The notes below the pieces were generated by a model. It was given only the letters and a program-made list of their open reading frames with translations. It had not been told where the DNA came from and did no database searches. Both the position numbers and the translations under genes were made by a program. This document shows positions 8,030-15,616 of a DNA stretch of 64,000 nucleotides, piece by piece. Origin of the DNA: JAZKFT01 sp965246935. Its GTDB lineage: Bacteria; Bacteroidota; Bacteroidia; Chitinophagales; Chitinophagaceae. Numbering within the stretch: the first letter of the stretch is position 1; the number at the start of each line of letters is the position of its first letter. Location: the NCBI GenBank assembly GCA_965246935.1, contig CBDFGC010000038.1, positions 62,001 through 126,000 of the forward strand, in the 5' to 3' direction.

Positions 8030-8216
8030 CCTCCCAACCCCCCAAAGGAGGGGCTCCTTTATGCAGAGTTATAAATAAATAGTAACCATTTAGTAGATCA
8101 GTTATCGCAAACCATACCGGATACGATCGCTCAGAATAGCGAAACTGCACAGCCAGGCCTGAGCCCCCCGTTTGGAGAGCCTGTCCCGTTCGTCCGGGAG
8201 GTTGGGGAGGCCTTTA
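8030..8216. repeat. inverted pair of G/C-rich palindromes between paaB and the DsbA-like gene
   Basis: One copy at 8030-8058 (CCTCCCAACC...GGAGGGGCT) and one at 8162-8216 (AGCCCCCCGTTTGGAG...GTTGGGGAGGC) lie in opposite orientation around about 100 nt with no gene. The right copy contains an extra internal stretch and overlaps the last codon of paaB. Confidence 0.65.
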
Positions 8217-8498
8217 CATGTGCTTTATTTCGTCCGGCAACTGGTAAAAGGTAGGATGGCGGTACAATTTATCGTTAGCCGGGTCAAATAGTTCACCCGC
8301 ATCATCGGGGTTGCTGGCATGTACATGAATCGATTTCACGACCCAGATACTTACGCCTTCCATGCGGCGGGTGTATACATCCCGTGCATTTTCAAGAGCC
8401 ATTTGGGCATCAGCGGCATGAAGGCTGCCAACATGTTTATGGTCGAGCCCCTGCTTACTGCGGATAAATATTTCCCAAAGTGGCCAGTCGTTGTTCAT
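8214..8498 (-). CDS. paaB: phenylacetyl-CoA epoxidase subunit PaaB
   Basis: 94 aa, full length. The sequence WPLWEIFIRSKQGLDHKHVGS and the following LHAADAQMALENARDVYTRR are hallmarks of PaaB, the small structural subunit of the ring-1,2-phenylacetyl-CoA epoxidase (PaaABCE), which oxidises phenylacetyl-CoA in aerobic phenylacetate catabolism. In other genomes it follows paaA directly; here paaA is at 41616 on the opposite strand, and paaC/D/E are not in the window. No promoter is visible in the 124 bp upstream, fitting a gene cut off from its operon. Confidence 0.93.
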   Translation of the reverse strand: MNNDWPLWEIFIRSKQGLDHKHVGSLHAADAQMALENARDVYTRRMEGVSIWVVKSIHVHASNPDDAGELFDPANDKLYRHPTFYQLPDEIKHM

Positions 8499-8622
8499 CC
8501 GGGTTCAAAGTTTAAAGTTCAAGGTTTAAAGTTCTGCTTGCCTGATTTTCCAATTTGTTTCTGTTTTCCAATAGTCCATGAATGTTAATCAGGTAGCTAT
8601 GGTTCTCATTCACGATTGACGA
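8499..8622. other. left junction interval of a proposed inversion
   Basis: Spacer between paaB and ftsX. AAAGTTTAAAGTT (8507-8519) and AGGTTTAAAGTT (8522-8533) recur in inverted orientation at 42704-42716 and 42711-42722. A copy of the CATTCACGATTGACGA motif, also seen on both sides of ruvC, is at about 8609-8624. Confidence 0.55.
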
Positions 8623-9495
8623 CTAATATAGCTCATCCAGTTTCAGCTTCAGGTATTTTATTACACTGCGATGGGTGCTGATGAGGGTAATAGCAATGCC
8701 AATAATAAACATTACTCCGAACAGTAGCAGCAATAACTTATTATCGTGCAGGGCCTGGAGGCCGGGCACCCACCGTTCAGCACTCCATATTAAGGCAACC
8801 ATTCCGGCAATAGCAATAATGGCAGCAATGGCTCCGTTTATAATGGCCCGTACATCCATCGGGCGACTGATGAACCAGCGGGTAGCACCTACCATTTGCA
8901 TCGTTTTTATCAGGAACCGGTTGCTGAACATGGCCAGCCGGATGGTATTATCAATCAGCACAATTACAATAAATGCCAGCAGAATCACAATGCCCAGAAT
9001 ACTCAGGCTTACTTTTCGGACATTGTCGTTTAGCTTTTCTACTACTGCCGTTGGGTAGCTGCTTTCTGCAACAATACTATGGGAATTGATAGTTGCCTGA
9101 ATTGCCTTCATACTGTCGGCCTGCACATATTCGCTTTTTAAGGTCAGATCAAGGCTGGTTGGTAAAATATTGTTGTCCAGAAATTCGGTAAAATCTTCGC
9201 CTCCGCTTTTCAGCCAGTCGGCTTTAGCTGTTTCTTTATCTGTATATTTTATGGTTTTGGTATAAGGCTGGGCCTGTAAGTAATTTTGCAGTTCTATGCG
9301 GTCCTTTTCCTGGGTATTTTCCCGTATCAGTATCCGCATTTCCACGCTTTCCCGAAAGTACATTTCCAGTTTGCGGCTATTAATCGCAATCCAACCTAAT
9401 AATCCTAAAAAGAATAAAACCAGCGATACGCCAAGCACCGTCATAAAGTAAGAAGGCTTGGAACGTTTGGAAGAAAATTTACCTTTTTGTGCCAT
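8623..9495 (-). CDS. ftsX: cell-division ABC transporter permease FtsX
   Basis: 290 aa. N-terminal transmembrane helix (about 18-38), a periplasmic domain of about 130 residues, then three C-terminal helices with the conserved NRFLIKTMQMVGATRWFI segment between them, the standard FtsX topology. FtsX works with the ATPase FtsE to control peptidoglycan hydrolysis at the septum. In Bacteroidota ftsX is usually followed by DUF3098 and uppP; here those are at 42755 and 43167 on the other strand, and ftsX is followed by paaB instead. See the inversion finding. Confidence 0.93.
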   Translation of the reverse strand: MAQKGKFSSKRSKPSYFMTVLGVSLVLFFLGLLGWIAINSRKLEMYFRESVEMRILIRENTQEKDRIELQNYLQAQPYTKTIKYTDKETAKADWLKSGGEDFTEFLDNNILPTSLDLTLKSEYVQADSMKAIQATINSHSIVAESSYPTAVVEKLNDNVRKVSLSILGIVILLAFIVIVLIDNTIRLAMFSNRFLIKTMQMVGATRWFISRPMDVRAIINGAIAAIIAIAGMVALIWSAERWVPGLQALHDNKLLLLLFGVMFIIGIAITLISTHRSVIKYLKLKLDELY

Positions 9496-9822
9496 GCAAA
9501 ACCATTTTATTAATTAAAAAAGCAAAAGAAAGTTGACGTCACTATTTTTAGCAACCGGGCAAATGTAATTGAATCATTTACTTTTGCCGCCCTTTCAACT
9601 AACGGCAGGCTGTATGATTTTAGTGTAAATAAAGTAGCTAAAATGGATATGGTGAATAAATCGACCTGTTTCCACAATCGCATAAAAACACTTTTAATTT
9701 AATACAGAAAATTCAATCAGCGGGAACCCGCTATCACAATCAATTAATAAAATCCCAAAGAGGCACCCTTCTCCGGGAGGAGAAGGGCCGGGGATGAGGC
9801 CGAAGCCCGGGAGTGAGGTATT
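9496..9822. other. divergent ftsX/leuS spacer
   Basis: Holds no gene. On the minus strand TACATTTG (9567-9560) fits the -7 element TAnnTTTG about 65 nt upstream of ftsX. The leuS-proximal end is occupied by a palindromic repeat (9762-9800). No certain leuS promoter was identified. Confidence 0.4.
9762..9800. repeat. palindromic repeat just upstream of leuS
   Basis: CCCTTCTCCGGGAGGAGAAGGG with a GCCGGGGATGAGG tail, the same family as the repeats bounding the DUF559 cassette in leuS. It ends about 22 nt before the leuS ATG. Confidence 0.6.
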
Positions 9823-11979
9823 ATGGAATACAATTTCAGAGAAATAGAACGCAGGTGGCAGCAGCATTGGAACGATGTAAAAGCCTATCAGGTAAGTAAT
9901 AATAGCAGTAAGCCTAAGTATTACGTGCTGGACATGTTTCCCTACCCCAGTGGTGCCGGGCTGCATGTAGGCCACCCATTGGGCTACATAGCCAGTGATA
10001 TTTACAGCCGTTATAAAAGGCTGAAAGGCTATAATGTCCTGCATCCTATGGGCTACGATGCTTTTGGCCTGCCTGCCGAGCAGTATGCTATTGAACATGG
10101 TGTACACCCCGCTGATAGTACAGCGCAAAACATTGCCAATTTCCGCCGCCAGTTGGATAATATTGGCTTCAGCTATGACTGGAGCCGGGAAGTAAAAACC
10201 AGTGACCCAGGCTATTATAAATGGACACAATGGATATTCCTGCAATTATTTGGAAGCTGGTATAACCGCAAAACTAATAGAGCAGAAAGCATTGATGAAT
10301 TAATTCATCTGTTTGAAACCGAAGGCAACATCAATACCCCTTGCCCCGGCGATAGTACGGTTTCATTTACCGAAGGTGAATGGGATAATTACGATGAAAA
10401 GGAACAGCAGGATATATTGATGCAATACCGCCTGGCTTATTGCGGTGAAGGCGAAGTAAACTGGTGCGAAGCCCTGGGCACTGTACTGGCAAATGATGAA
10501 GTGATAAACGGTGTAAGTGAACGCGGCGGCTACCCGGTAGTAAAAAAGAAACTTCGCCAGTGGTACCTGCGTATTACCGAATATGCCGGCCGCCTGCAGG
10601 GCGATCTGGACAAGCTGGAATGGACTGATGCCATGAAGGAAATGCAGACCAACTGGATTGGAAAAAGTTACGGGGCGGAGATTGAATTTAAAGCCCCCTC
10701 TATCTCCCCCAACGGGGGAGGAAACCAAGAAGATATCCATGAAAGAATACCTGAGAAGGATGAACAAAAGCTAAAAAACCACGGTTCTGCTCCTCCCCCG
10801 TTGGGGGAGGCTGGGTGGGGGCCGTCCGTTCTTACCGTTTACACTACCCGCCCTGATACCATCTTTGGGGTGGATTTTATGGTGGTAGCACCCGAACATG
10901 AATTGGTTTCGCAAATAAATACTGACGATCAAAAAGCGGCTGTTGACGAATACATTGCCTATGTAAACAGCCGCAGCGAACGGGAACGACAGGCGGAGAA
11001 AAAAATTACCGGATGCTTTACGGGTGCGTATGCCATTAACCCGTTTAACGGGCGTGAAATACCGATCTGGATTAGCGAATACGTGTTGGCAGGCTATGGC
11101 ACCGGGGCTATTATGGCTGTGCCCTGCGGCGATGACCGGGACTTTAAATTTGCCCAGCATTTCAATATTCCCATTACGAATATTATTGGCGACGCCTTTA
11201 ATGGGGAAGAAGCCAACCCAACAAAAGATGCGGTGCTAAGCAACAGCGGTTTTTTGGATGGAATGCCCATGCGGCAGGCCATGGAAATAGTATTACAGGA
11301 ATTAGAGCAGCGGGGCATTGGCCGTCGCAAAACGAATTACCGGATGCGGGATGCAGCCTTTAGCCGCCAACGCTACTGGGGCGAACCGTTCCCGATTATC
11401 TGGAAAGATGGTATTGCCTATCCATTACCGGAAAGCAGCCTTCCGCTGGAACTGCCCCACATGGAAAATATAAAACCAGGCAGCAATGGCGAAGGTCCGC
11501 TGGCGAATAACCTGGAATGGTCACAAATTGCCCTCACCCCCGGCCCCTCTCCACAGGTGGAGAGGGGAGACGTAGAGTCATCCTTCATTCCCGACCCTTC
11601 TCCACAGGTGGAGAAGGGAGCCGTAGGTGCAGCGAACGTTCCGAAATATGATATTGCAGATAATGTTTTATATGAATCGGCTAAAAAGATGCGTAAGGAA
11701 TACACAAAAGCAGAAGATGATTTATGGCAGCTTCTTCGCAACAGCCAGTTGGGTGTAAAATTCAGAAGACAACATCCGATTGATCGTTACATAGTAGATT
11801 TTGTTGCATTACAAAATAAATTAATTGTAGAAGTAGATGGCGGATACCACGATGACCCGGCCCAACAGCATTATGATACAGTACGTGCAAAGGCTTTAAA
11901 TGATATAGGTTTTGAAGTCATACGTTTTACAAATGAAGAAGTAAACAAAGATCCATATGCCGTAAAAAAAGAAAATTAA
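9823..11979 (+). CDS. leuS: leucyl-tRNA synthetase, N-terminal two thirds, fused in frame to an inserted DUF559 domain
   Basis: 718 aa. LeuS charges tRNA-Leu. Residues 1-600 are typical class I synthetase: MFPYPSGAGLHVGHPLG contains the HVGH (HIGH) signature, followed by the editing domain with VYTTRPDTIFGVDFM. Two foreign stretches interrupt it: a 43-residue insert (about 291-333) made of an inverted palindrome pair, and, after NNLEWSQI at about residue 569, a cassette whose centre (about 607-718) is a DUF559 domain: LR..Q.GVKFRRQHPIDRYIVDF and VEVDGGYHDD are its Vsr-like nuclease motifs. The frame stops at 11979, but dropping one base in the A-run near 11966-11976 would continue it as EINTVLQNN.. 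into the downstream leuS sequence. Confidence 0.88.
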   Translation: MEYNFREIERRWQQHWNDVKAYQVSNNSSKPKYYVLDMFPYPSGAGLHVGHPLGYIASDIYSRYKRLKGYNVLHPMGYDAFGLPAEQYAIEHGVHPADSTAQNIANFRRQLDNIGFSYDWSREVKTSDPGYYKWTQWIFLQLFGSWYNRKTNRAESIDELIHLFETEGNINTPCPGDSTVSFTEGEWDNYDEKEQQDILMQYRLAYCGEGEVNWCEALGTVLANDEVINGVSERGGYPVVKKKLRQWYLRITEYAGRLQGDLDKLEWTDAMKEMQTNWIGKSYGAEIEFKAPSISPNGGGNQEDIHERIPEKDEQKLKNHGSAPPPLGEAGWGPSVLTVYTTRPDTIFGVDFMVVAPEHELVSQINTDDQKAAVDEYIAYVNSRSERERQAEKKITGCFTGAYAINPFNGREIPIWISEYVLAGYGTGAIMAVPCGDDRDFKFAQHFNIPITNIIGDAFNGEEANPTKDAVLSNSGFLDGMPMRQAMEIVLQELEQRGIGRRKTNYRMRDAAFSRQRYWGEPFPIIWKDGIAYPLPESSLPLELPHMENIKPGSNGEGPLANNLEWSQIALTPGPSPQVERGDVESSFIPDPSPQVEKGAVGAANVPKYDIADNVLYESAKKMRKEYTKAEDDLWQLLRNSQLGVKFRRQHPIDRYIVDFVALQNKLIVEVDGGYHDDPAQQHYDTVRAKALNDIGFEVIRFTNEEVNKDPYAVKKEN
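10693..10822. repeat. leuS: short inverted-pair palindrome cassette in the leuS editing domain
   Basis: Left copy 10693-10722 and right copy 10791-10822 are inverted versions of the same G/C-rich palindrome (shared core CTCCCCCAACGGGGGAGGA) around 68 nt. The whole is read in frame as extra residues between EIEFKA and TVYTTRPDT, two segments that are close together in ordinary LeuS. Confidence 0.7.
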
Positions 11980-12096
11980 TACTGTTCTTCAAAACAACAC
12001 ATCAGGTAATCAGCAAAACAATACAGTGCCCAATAGTTTAGATGTTAGCATAGAGGCTCCCCTCTCCACCCGTGGAGAGGGGCCGGGGGTGAGGGC
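11530..12096 (+). mobile_element. DUF559 cassette bounded by 40-bp inverted repeats, inserted in leuS
   Basis: Terminal repeats at 11530-11569 and 12057-12096 are inverted copies differing at 1 of 40 positions; each is itself palindromic around CCCTCTCCAC..GTGGAGAGGG. A third related palindrome lies at 11591-11625. Between them sits a DUF559 (Vsr/restriction-like fold) domain. leuS homology stops right before the left repeat (LEWSQI) and resumes right after the right one (ETNTMPGYAGSSWYF), so the cassette is an insertion. It is translated as part of leuS. Mobility by this nuclease is inferred. Confidence 0.75.
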
Positions 12097-12382
12097 TATC
12101 CGGGAAACGAACACCATGCCCGGCTACGCAGGTTCTTCCTGGTATTTTTTGCGGTATATGGATCCTAACAACACCGAAACTTTTGCCGATAAAAAAGTAA
12201 CGGATTACTGGAACCAGGTAGATGTGTACATCGGCGGAACCGAACACGCCGTTGGCCACTTACTTTACAGCCGCATGTGGACGAAAGCTTTATACGACTT
12301 AGGCCATATTGGCTTTGATGAACCGTTTAAAAAGCTGGTGAATCAAGGGGATGATAACGGGTGTATCACAAGTAATTTGTAG
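12026..12382 (+). pseudogene. leuS: leuS catalytic-domain fragment
   Basis: TMPGYAGSSWYFLRYMDPNN and VDVYIGGTEHAVGHLLYSRM are the leucyl-tRNA synthetase core following the editing domain, here in the next reading frame. The first 25 residues come from the DUF559 cassette. The frame fails at NQG/DDNG: removing one G from the GGGG run at 12347-12350 gives NQGMITGVSQ, the normal continuation. An ATG start here is not credible; this is a continuation of the same gene. Confidence 0.8.
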
Positions 12383-12769
12383 ATTCGATGGTAAAAGCTT
12401 TAAAGAATCATTTTCTGAGAATTCTTATACAAAAGGTACGCATATGTATTATCCTGCTGTTAAGAAGAATGGAGAACGATTTCCTTTCAGTTTTGACAAA
12501 TCCTACGTACACTACTACTCTGCAGATTATAAATTTATAAAGTTAGAAGACGTAACTCCATTTCCTGTTCCCAAATTAGTTTAGTTGATAATAATATCTT
12601 AGACCTATTGATGCATTTAGAGAATTCAGATAATTGGATTCCTGAGTGATAGAAAATGTATAAATTATATGGTAATGAAGGAGGTTACTTGGCAAGGAAC
12701 TTGGTTTGAATTTGTAAGACAACAAGAAGGTAGCGACTAAGTTTTACACCAAGTCCTGTAGTAGAAAAG
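12351..12769 (+). pseudogene. leuS: heavily frameshifted middle section of leuS
   Basis: A frame from 12351 to 12584 (MITGVSQVICRFDGKSF onward) is followed by short pieces in alternating frames: VDNNILD, then IDAFREFR, then DNWIPE, then WFEFVRQQEGS and FYTK, ending VVEKMSKR. The order matches a LeuS insert leading to the KMSKS loop, with repeated one-base slips and several stops. Coding content is preserved while the frame is not. Confidence 0.6.
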
Positions 12770-13105
12770 ATGAGTAAACGTTATTATAATACAGTTAATC
12801 CTGATGACTTATGTAGTAAATACGGCGCTGATACTTTCCGCATGTACGAAATGTTTTTAGGCCCTATTGAGCAAAGCAAACCTTGGGATACCAAGGGTAT
12901 TGAAGGTGTACACCGTTTCCTAAAAAAACTATGGCGGTTATTTTTTGATGAAATAAAAGGAAAGGTTTGGAATGATGAAACACCTACTGCTGCCGAATTA
13001 AAAATCCTGCACCGCACCATTAAAAAAATTGAAGACGATACGGAACGTTTTTCTTTCAACACAGCCGTATCCGCATTCATGGTTTGTGTAAATGAACTCA
13101 CGTGA
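12770..13105 (+). pseudogene. leuS: leuS fragment with the KMSKR loop and start of the anticodon-binding domain
   Basis: VEKMSKRYYNTVNPDDLCSKYGADT carries the second class I signature (KMSKS, here KMSKR), followed by FLGPIEQSKPWDTKGIEGVH and a helical section of the anticodon-binding domain ending VCVNELT. The next residues shift frame at about 13098-13106. Confidence 0.8.
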
Positions 13106-13488
13106 TATTAAGTGCTAGCAAAAAAGCAATTCTGGAACCATTGCTTATTATGCTTACGCCTTATGCACCGCATATTGCCGAGGAGTTATATCAGCAATTG
13201 CAAGTTGGAAATGTTACGGTTCTGAGCCCCTCCGTTGGAGGGGTTGGGGAGGCCTTTCAATCTGTATTAGATGCAACTTTTCCAACATTTGAAGAAAAGT
13301 ATGTAGCAGAATCAGCTAAAGAATACCCGGTGAGTATCAATGGTAAACTGCGGACGACACTTACATTTCCATTAGATGCCGAACAATCTTTTATTGAGAA
13401 AGAAGTAATGGCAAATGAGATTGTGCTGAAATGGACAGAAGGAAAACAGCCTAAAAAAATAATTTATGTAAAGGGGAAAGATGATTAA
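13102..13488 (+). pseudogene. leuS: leuS C-terminal fragment
   Basis: SASKKAILEPLLIMLTPYAPHIAEELYQQL followed by YPVSINGKLRTTLTFPLD and KWTEGKQPKKIIYVKGK is the end of LeuS, including the lysine-rich tail. LSPSVGGVGEAF inside it is encoded by a palindromic repeat at 13225-13257, kept in frame. It joins the preceding piece only after a frame correction near 13100. Confidence 0.8.
13225..13257. repeat. G/C-rich palindrome in leuS 3' end
   Basis: AGCCCCTCCGTTGGAGGGG followed by TTGGGGAGGC; same family and orientation as 13722-13751, read in frame as LSPSVGGVGEA. Confidence 0.7.
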
Positions 13489-13500
13489 CGTGGTAGTGTA

Positions 13501-13751
13501 AAGCCTCCCCAACCCCTCCAAAGGAGGGGCTTTCTTGCTGCCCGGTTAGCATGACTAATTATAGCTGGGGCTTCCTATATATTAATTTAAAAAACAACTT
13601 GTAATTTTTTGTTTTACGAATTTGCTAGTAAATCAAGCTAAAAATCGGCTTATCAGTTTATTTTTCTTTAAGTGTTTAACGGGCTTAAAAATAATGTTCA
13701 TTTTAGTGGCCGTCTTTCAGTAGCCCCTCCTTTGGAGGGGTTGGGGAGGCT
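13501..13751. repeat. inverted-pair palindrome cassette downstream of leuS
   Basis: Copies at 13501-13533 and 13722-13751 are near-exact inverted repeats (AAGCCTCCCCAACCCCTCC versus GGAGGGGTTGGGGAGGCT) around 188 nt of A/T-rich DNA without a gene. The right copy forms the last codons of the broken gene on the minus strand. Confidence 0.7.
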
Positions 13752-13994
13752 GATCATTGCACTGCTCAACTCTGTGCTTTCCATTCTGGCAGCATAGCGT
13801 TTGCCGCCGCTCCAGGCTTCCATGTAGGCCGTATTCGGCGGGATGCTGCCCAGGTTTTCGGCTACCATTACCAGCTCATTCTCTGCCTGTAAATCTTTCA
13901 CCGGAATGATAATGCGGTAAGCCTTTTCTGTAAGGCGTATATGTGTATATAATAATTTTTTATTCAGGAAGATGGAAATAGAATCACCATCCAC
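13698..13994 (-). pseudogene. C-terminal fragment of the broken secreted-protein gene
   Basis: 98 codons beginning MDGDSISIFLNKKLLYTHI with a beta-sandwich-like pattern (RIIIPVKDLQAENELVMVAENLG). Upstream on the same strand other frames encode VVVEPAPPVVVATPLVDKP and, after more slips, KFAKRKNVLT-like and SIEF-like text, linking it to the gene start at 15.0 kb. The last residues (SLPNPSKGGATERRPLK) come from a palindromic repeat. Confidence 0.55.
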
Positions 13995-14399
13995 TTCTGC
14001 ATTATCGTAAAATCTAAATTCAATGCTATCGCCGGTTACGGGAATGATGTTGGTTAGTACATTTTTGCGTTTGGCAAATTTTTCTTCTACCGTTAAGTGG
14101 CGGCACTATGGCTACTACAGGTGAAACATATGTGATGAATCTTTAATGGGTATAACAGCAGGTAGGTTTTACTATCACAGGTTCCGGTAAGGCAATCAAT
14201 TACAGGTGGCAGTTGTGAATTGATTATGGGTTTTGCCGGAAGCGTAGTGACCGGTTTATCCACCAGTGGGGTTGCAACAACTACAGGAGGCGCAGGTTCT
14301 ACAACTACCGTTCTAATGGTATCTGGTGCTTAGGTAATACTTCCTTTGGCGGCTGGTAAACAATTACTTCTTTTGGAGGTGCAGGCGGTATCGTAGCCG

Positions 14400-14999
14400 T
14401 TAGCTACAGGCGGCGCAGGAAATAATAATCGGCGGTGGCAAAGGCGGTTTGGCAAATGCAATTCTACTTACACTGTCAATAATGGTTGGATCGGCCCCGC
14501 CATAAAAATAATCTTCAATTACCGGATCCCATTCATCCCTGAAATCAGGGTGCTGGTATTTATCCAAATGAATATCGTATGCATAGCCGCCGTTTTTGAG
14601 GTGGGTTCTACCATCCAACTTCATAATACCGGCGCCGGGGCAATTGAAGTCGGCATTAGAAAGCATGGGCTGGTTATTGGCATTGCCTAGTTTGATGCCG
14701 GGTGTATGGCTTTCAATCAACTGGTCGTCCCACCAGCTTACGCTATTATCCGTTTTGCCGAAAAAGCCTTTTACCGAATAGCGGAAATAATTATTGGCGG
14801 AAGCGTAATAATACGAGGTGCCGGTAAGGCTGTCGCCATTTTTCACCAGCTTTACTTCCAACTTATACGTTTGTGCTCCAAAACCACTGCCCCGTGTAAC
14901 CTTGCCCCGCCACACACCTGTAACCGGCTGAGCGCCGGCAAAGCCAATGCAGTAACTCATAACGATCAATAAGGCAAATAGTGGACGTATTGTATTCAT
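14400..14999 (-). CDS. secreted protein of unknown function, N-terminal part of a frameshifted gene
   Basis: Start set at the ATG at 14999 so that MNTIRPLFALLIVMSYCIGF is the signal peptide (the frame is open to 15011). The mature part, VTGVWRGKVTRGSGF.. then LEVKLVKNGDSLTGTSYYYAS and VSWWDDQLIESH, looks like a family of exported beta-rich proteins I have seen in Chitinophagaceae-like genomes without a known role. The frame ends in SCAACS at 14400, but a Pro/Val-rich linker and C-terminal domain continue in other frames to 13698, so the real product was probably about 430 aa. Confidence 0.6.
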   Translation of the reverse strand: MNTIRPLFALLIVMSYCIGFAGAQPVTGVWRGKVTRGSGFGAQTYKLEVKLVKNGDSLTGTSYYYASANNYFRYSVKGFFGKTDNSVSWWDDQLIESHTPGIKLGNANNQPMLSNADFNCPGAGIMKLDGRTHLKNGGYAYDIHLDKYQHPDFRDEWDPVIEDYFYGGADPTIIDSVSRIAFAKPPLPPPIIISCAACS

Positions 15000-15616
15000 G
15001 CGTTGATGCATAAACGCAAAATACAGTCTGGTAGTACATGATCTGTTTCAGGTAATTGATACCACCGTTTTACCAGCTGCTTTTTATAAAAAAATCCTTG
15101 GCTATACTTCGCACGGCACAAATGAATAAATGAGTATTGACTGATGGATTTTGGAAGGGCAAAGGATAGTAGTGGAAAGCCCACAGGCGGCGGATGAATG
15201 ATAGAAGAAACTGAATACTGCCGCTACGCCGCCGAGGACTTGGAACGGATAGCCTGACCCACAGGGATGCCTCCGAATACTATTCACTATTTTAACCCTT
15301 GTGCAGTATAAATATATAAAAGAACATAGTTACCCGGCAACAATATAAAAAAAGGCCCGCTCAGTTTGAGCGGGCCCTATGTTGCGGGTGTGCTACCGGC
15401 TGGTCATTTAAAAACAGGCCGTAAATAGTGGTACGAAATGCAGAAAATAACTTTTAGCTACCGGCATAGCGTAGGTGTGTTGTGTGTGGGCTTGGGATAG
15501 TGGGATGTTGATGGTAAAAACGGTAAAGGATGTGGTGTTGTGTTCATTTTTCCCGGTCGGTTTTGGCCCGGGGTTATTATATAGTTAGTTGTAGTAATAA
15601 GACTGATCTCCGGAAA
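15000..15616. other. non-coding stretch between the broken gene and the polysaccharide locus
   Basis: No supportable gene. Apart from a terminator at 15345-15377 there is a G/T-rich patch around 15470-15540. Open frames here overlap without coding character. Confidence 0.5.
15345..15377 (-). terminator. terminator of the polysaccharide operon
   Basis: On the minus strand GGCCCGCTCA pairs with TGAGCGGGCC around an AAC-type loop (15353-15376), followed by a run of T residues (complement of AAAAAAAA at 15345-15352). It lies about 240 nt past the last gene of the locus, which is transcribed this way. Confidence 0.8.

Noticed and set aside
9694..10245. Minus-strand open frame antisense to the start of leuS
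   Set aside because: Overlaps a clear synthetase sequence with intact motifs and has no family resemblance.
15102..15287. Overlapping short minus-strand frames before the polysaccharide locus
   Set aside because: No start context, mutually overlapping, no family; the region has a terminator instead.
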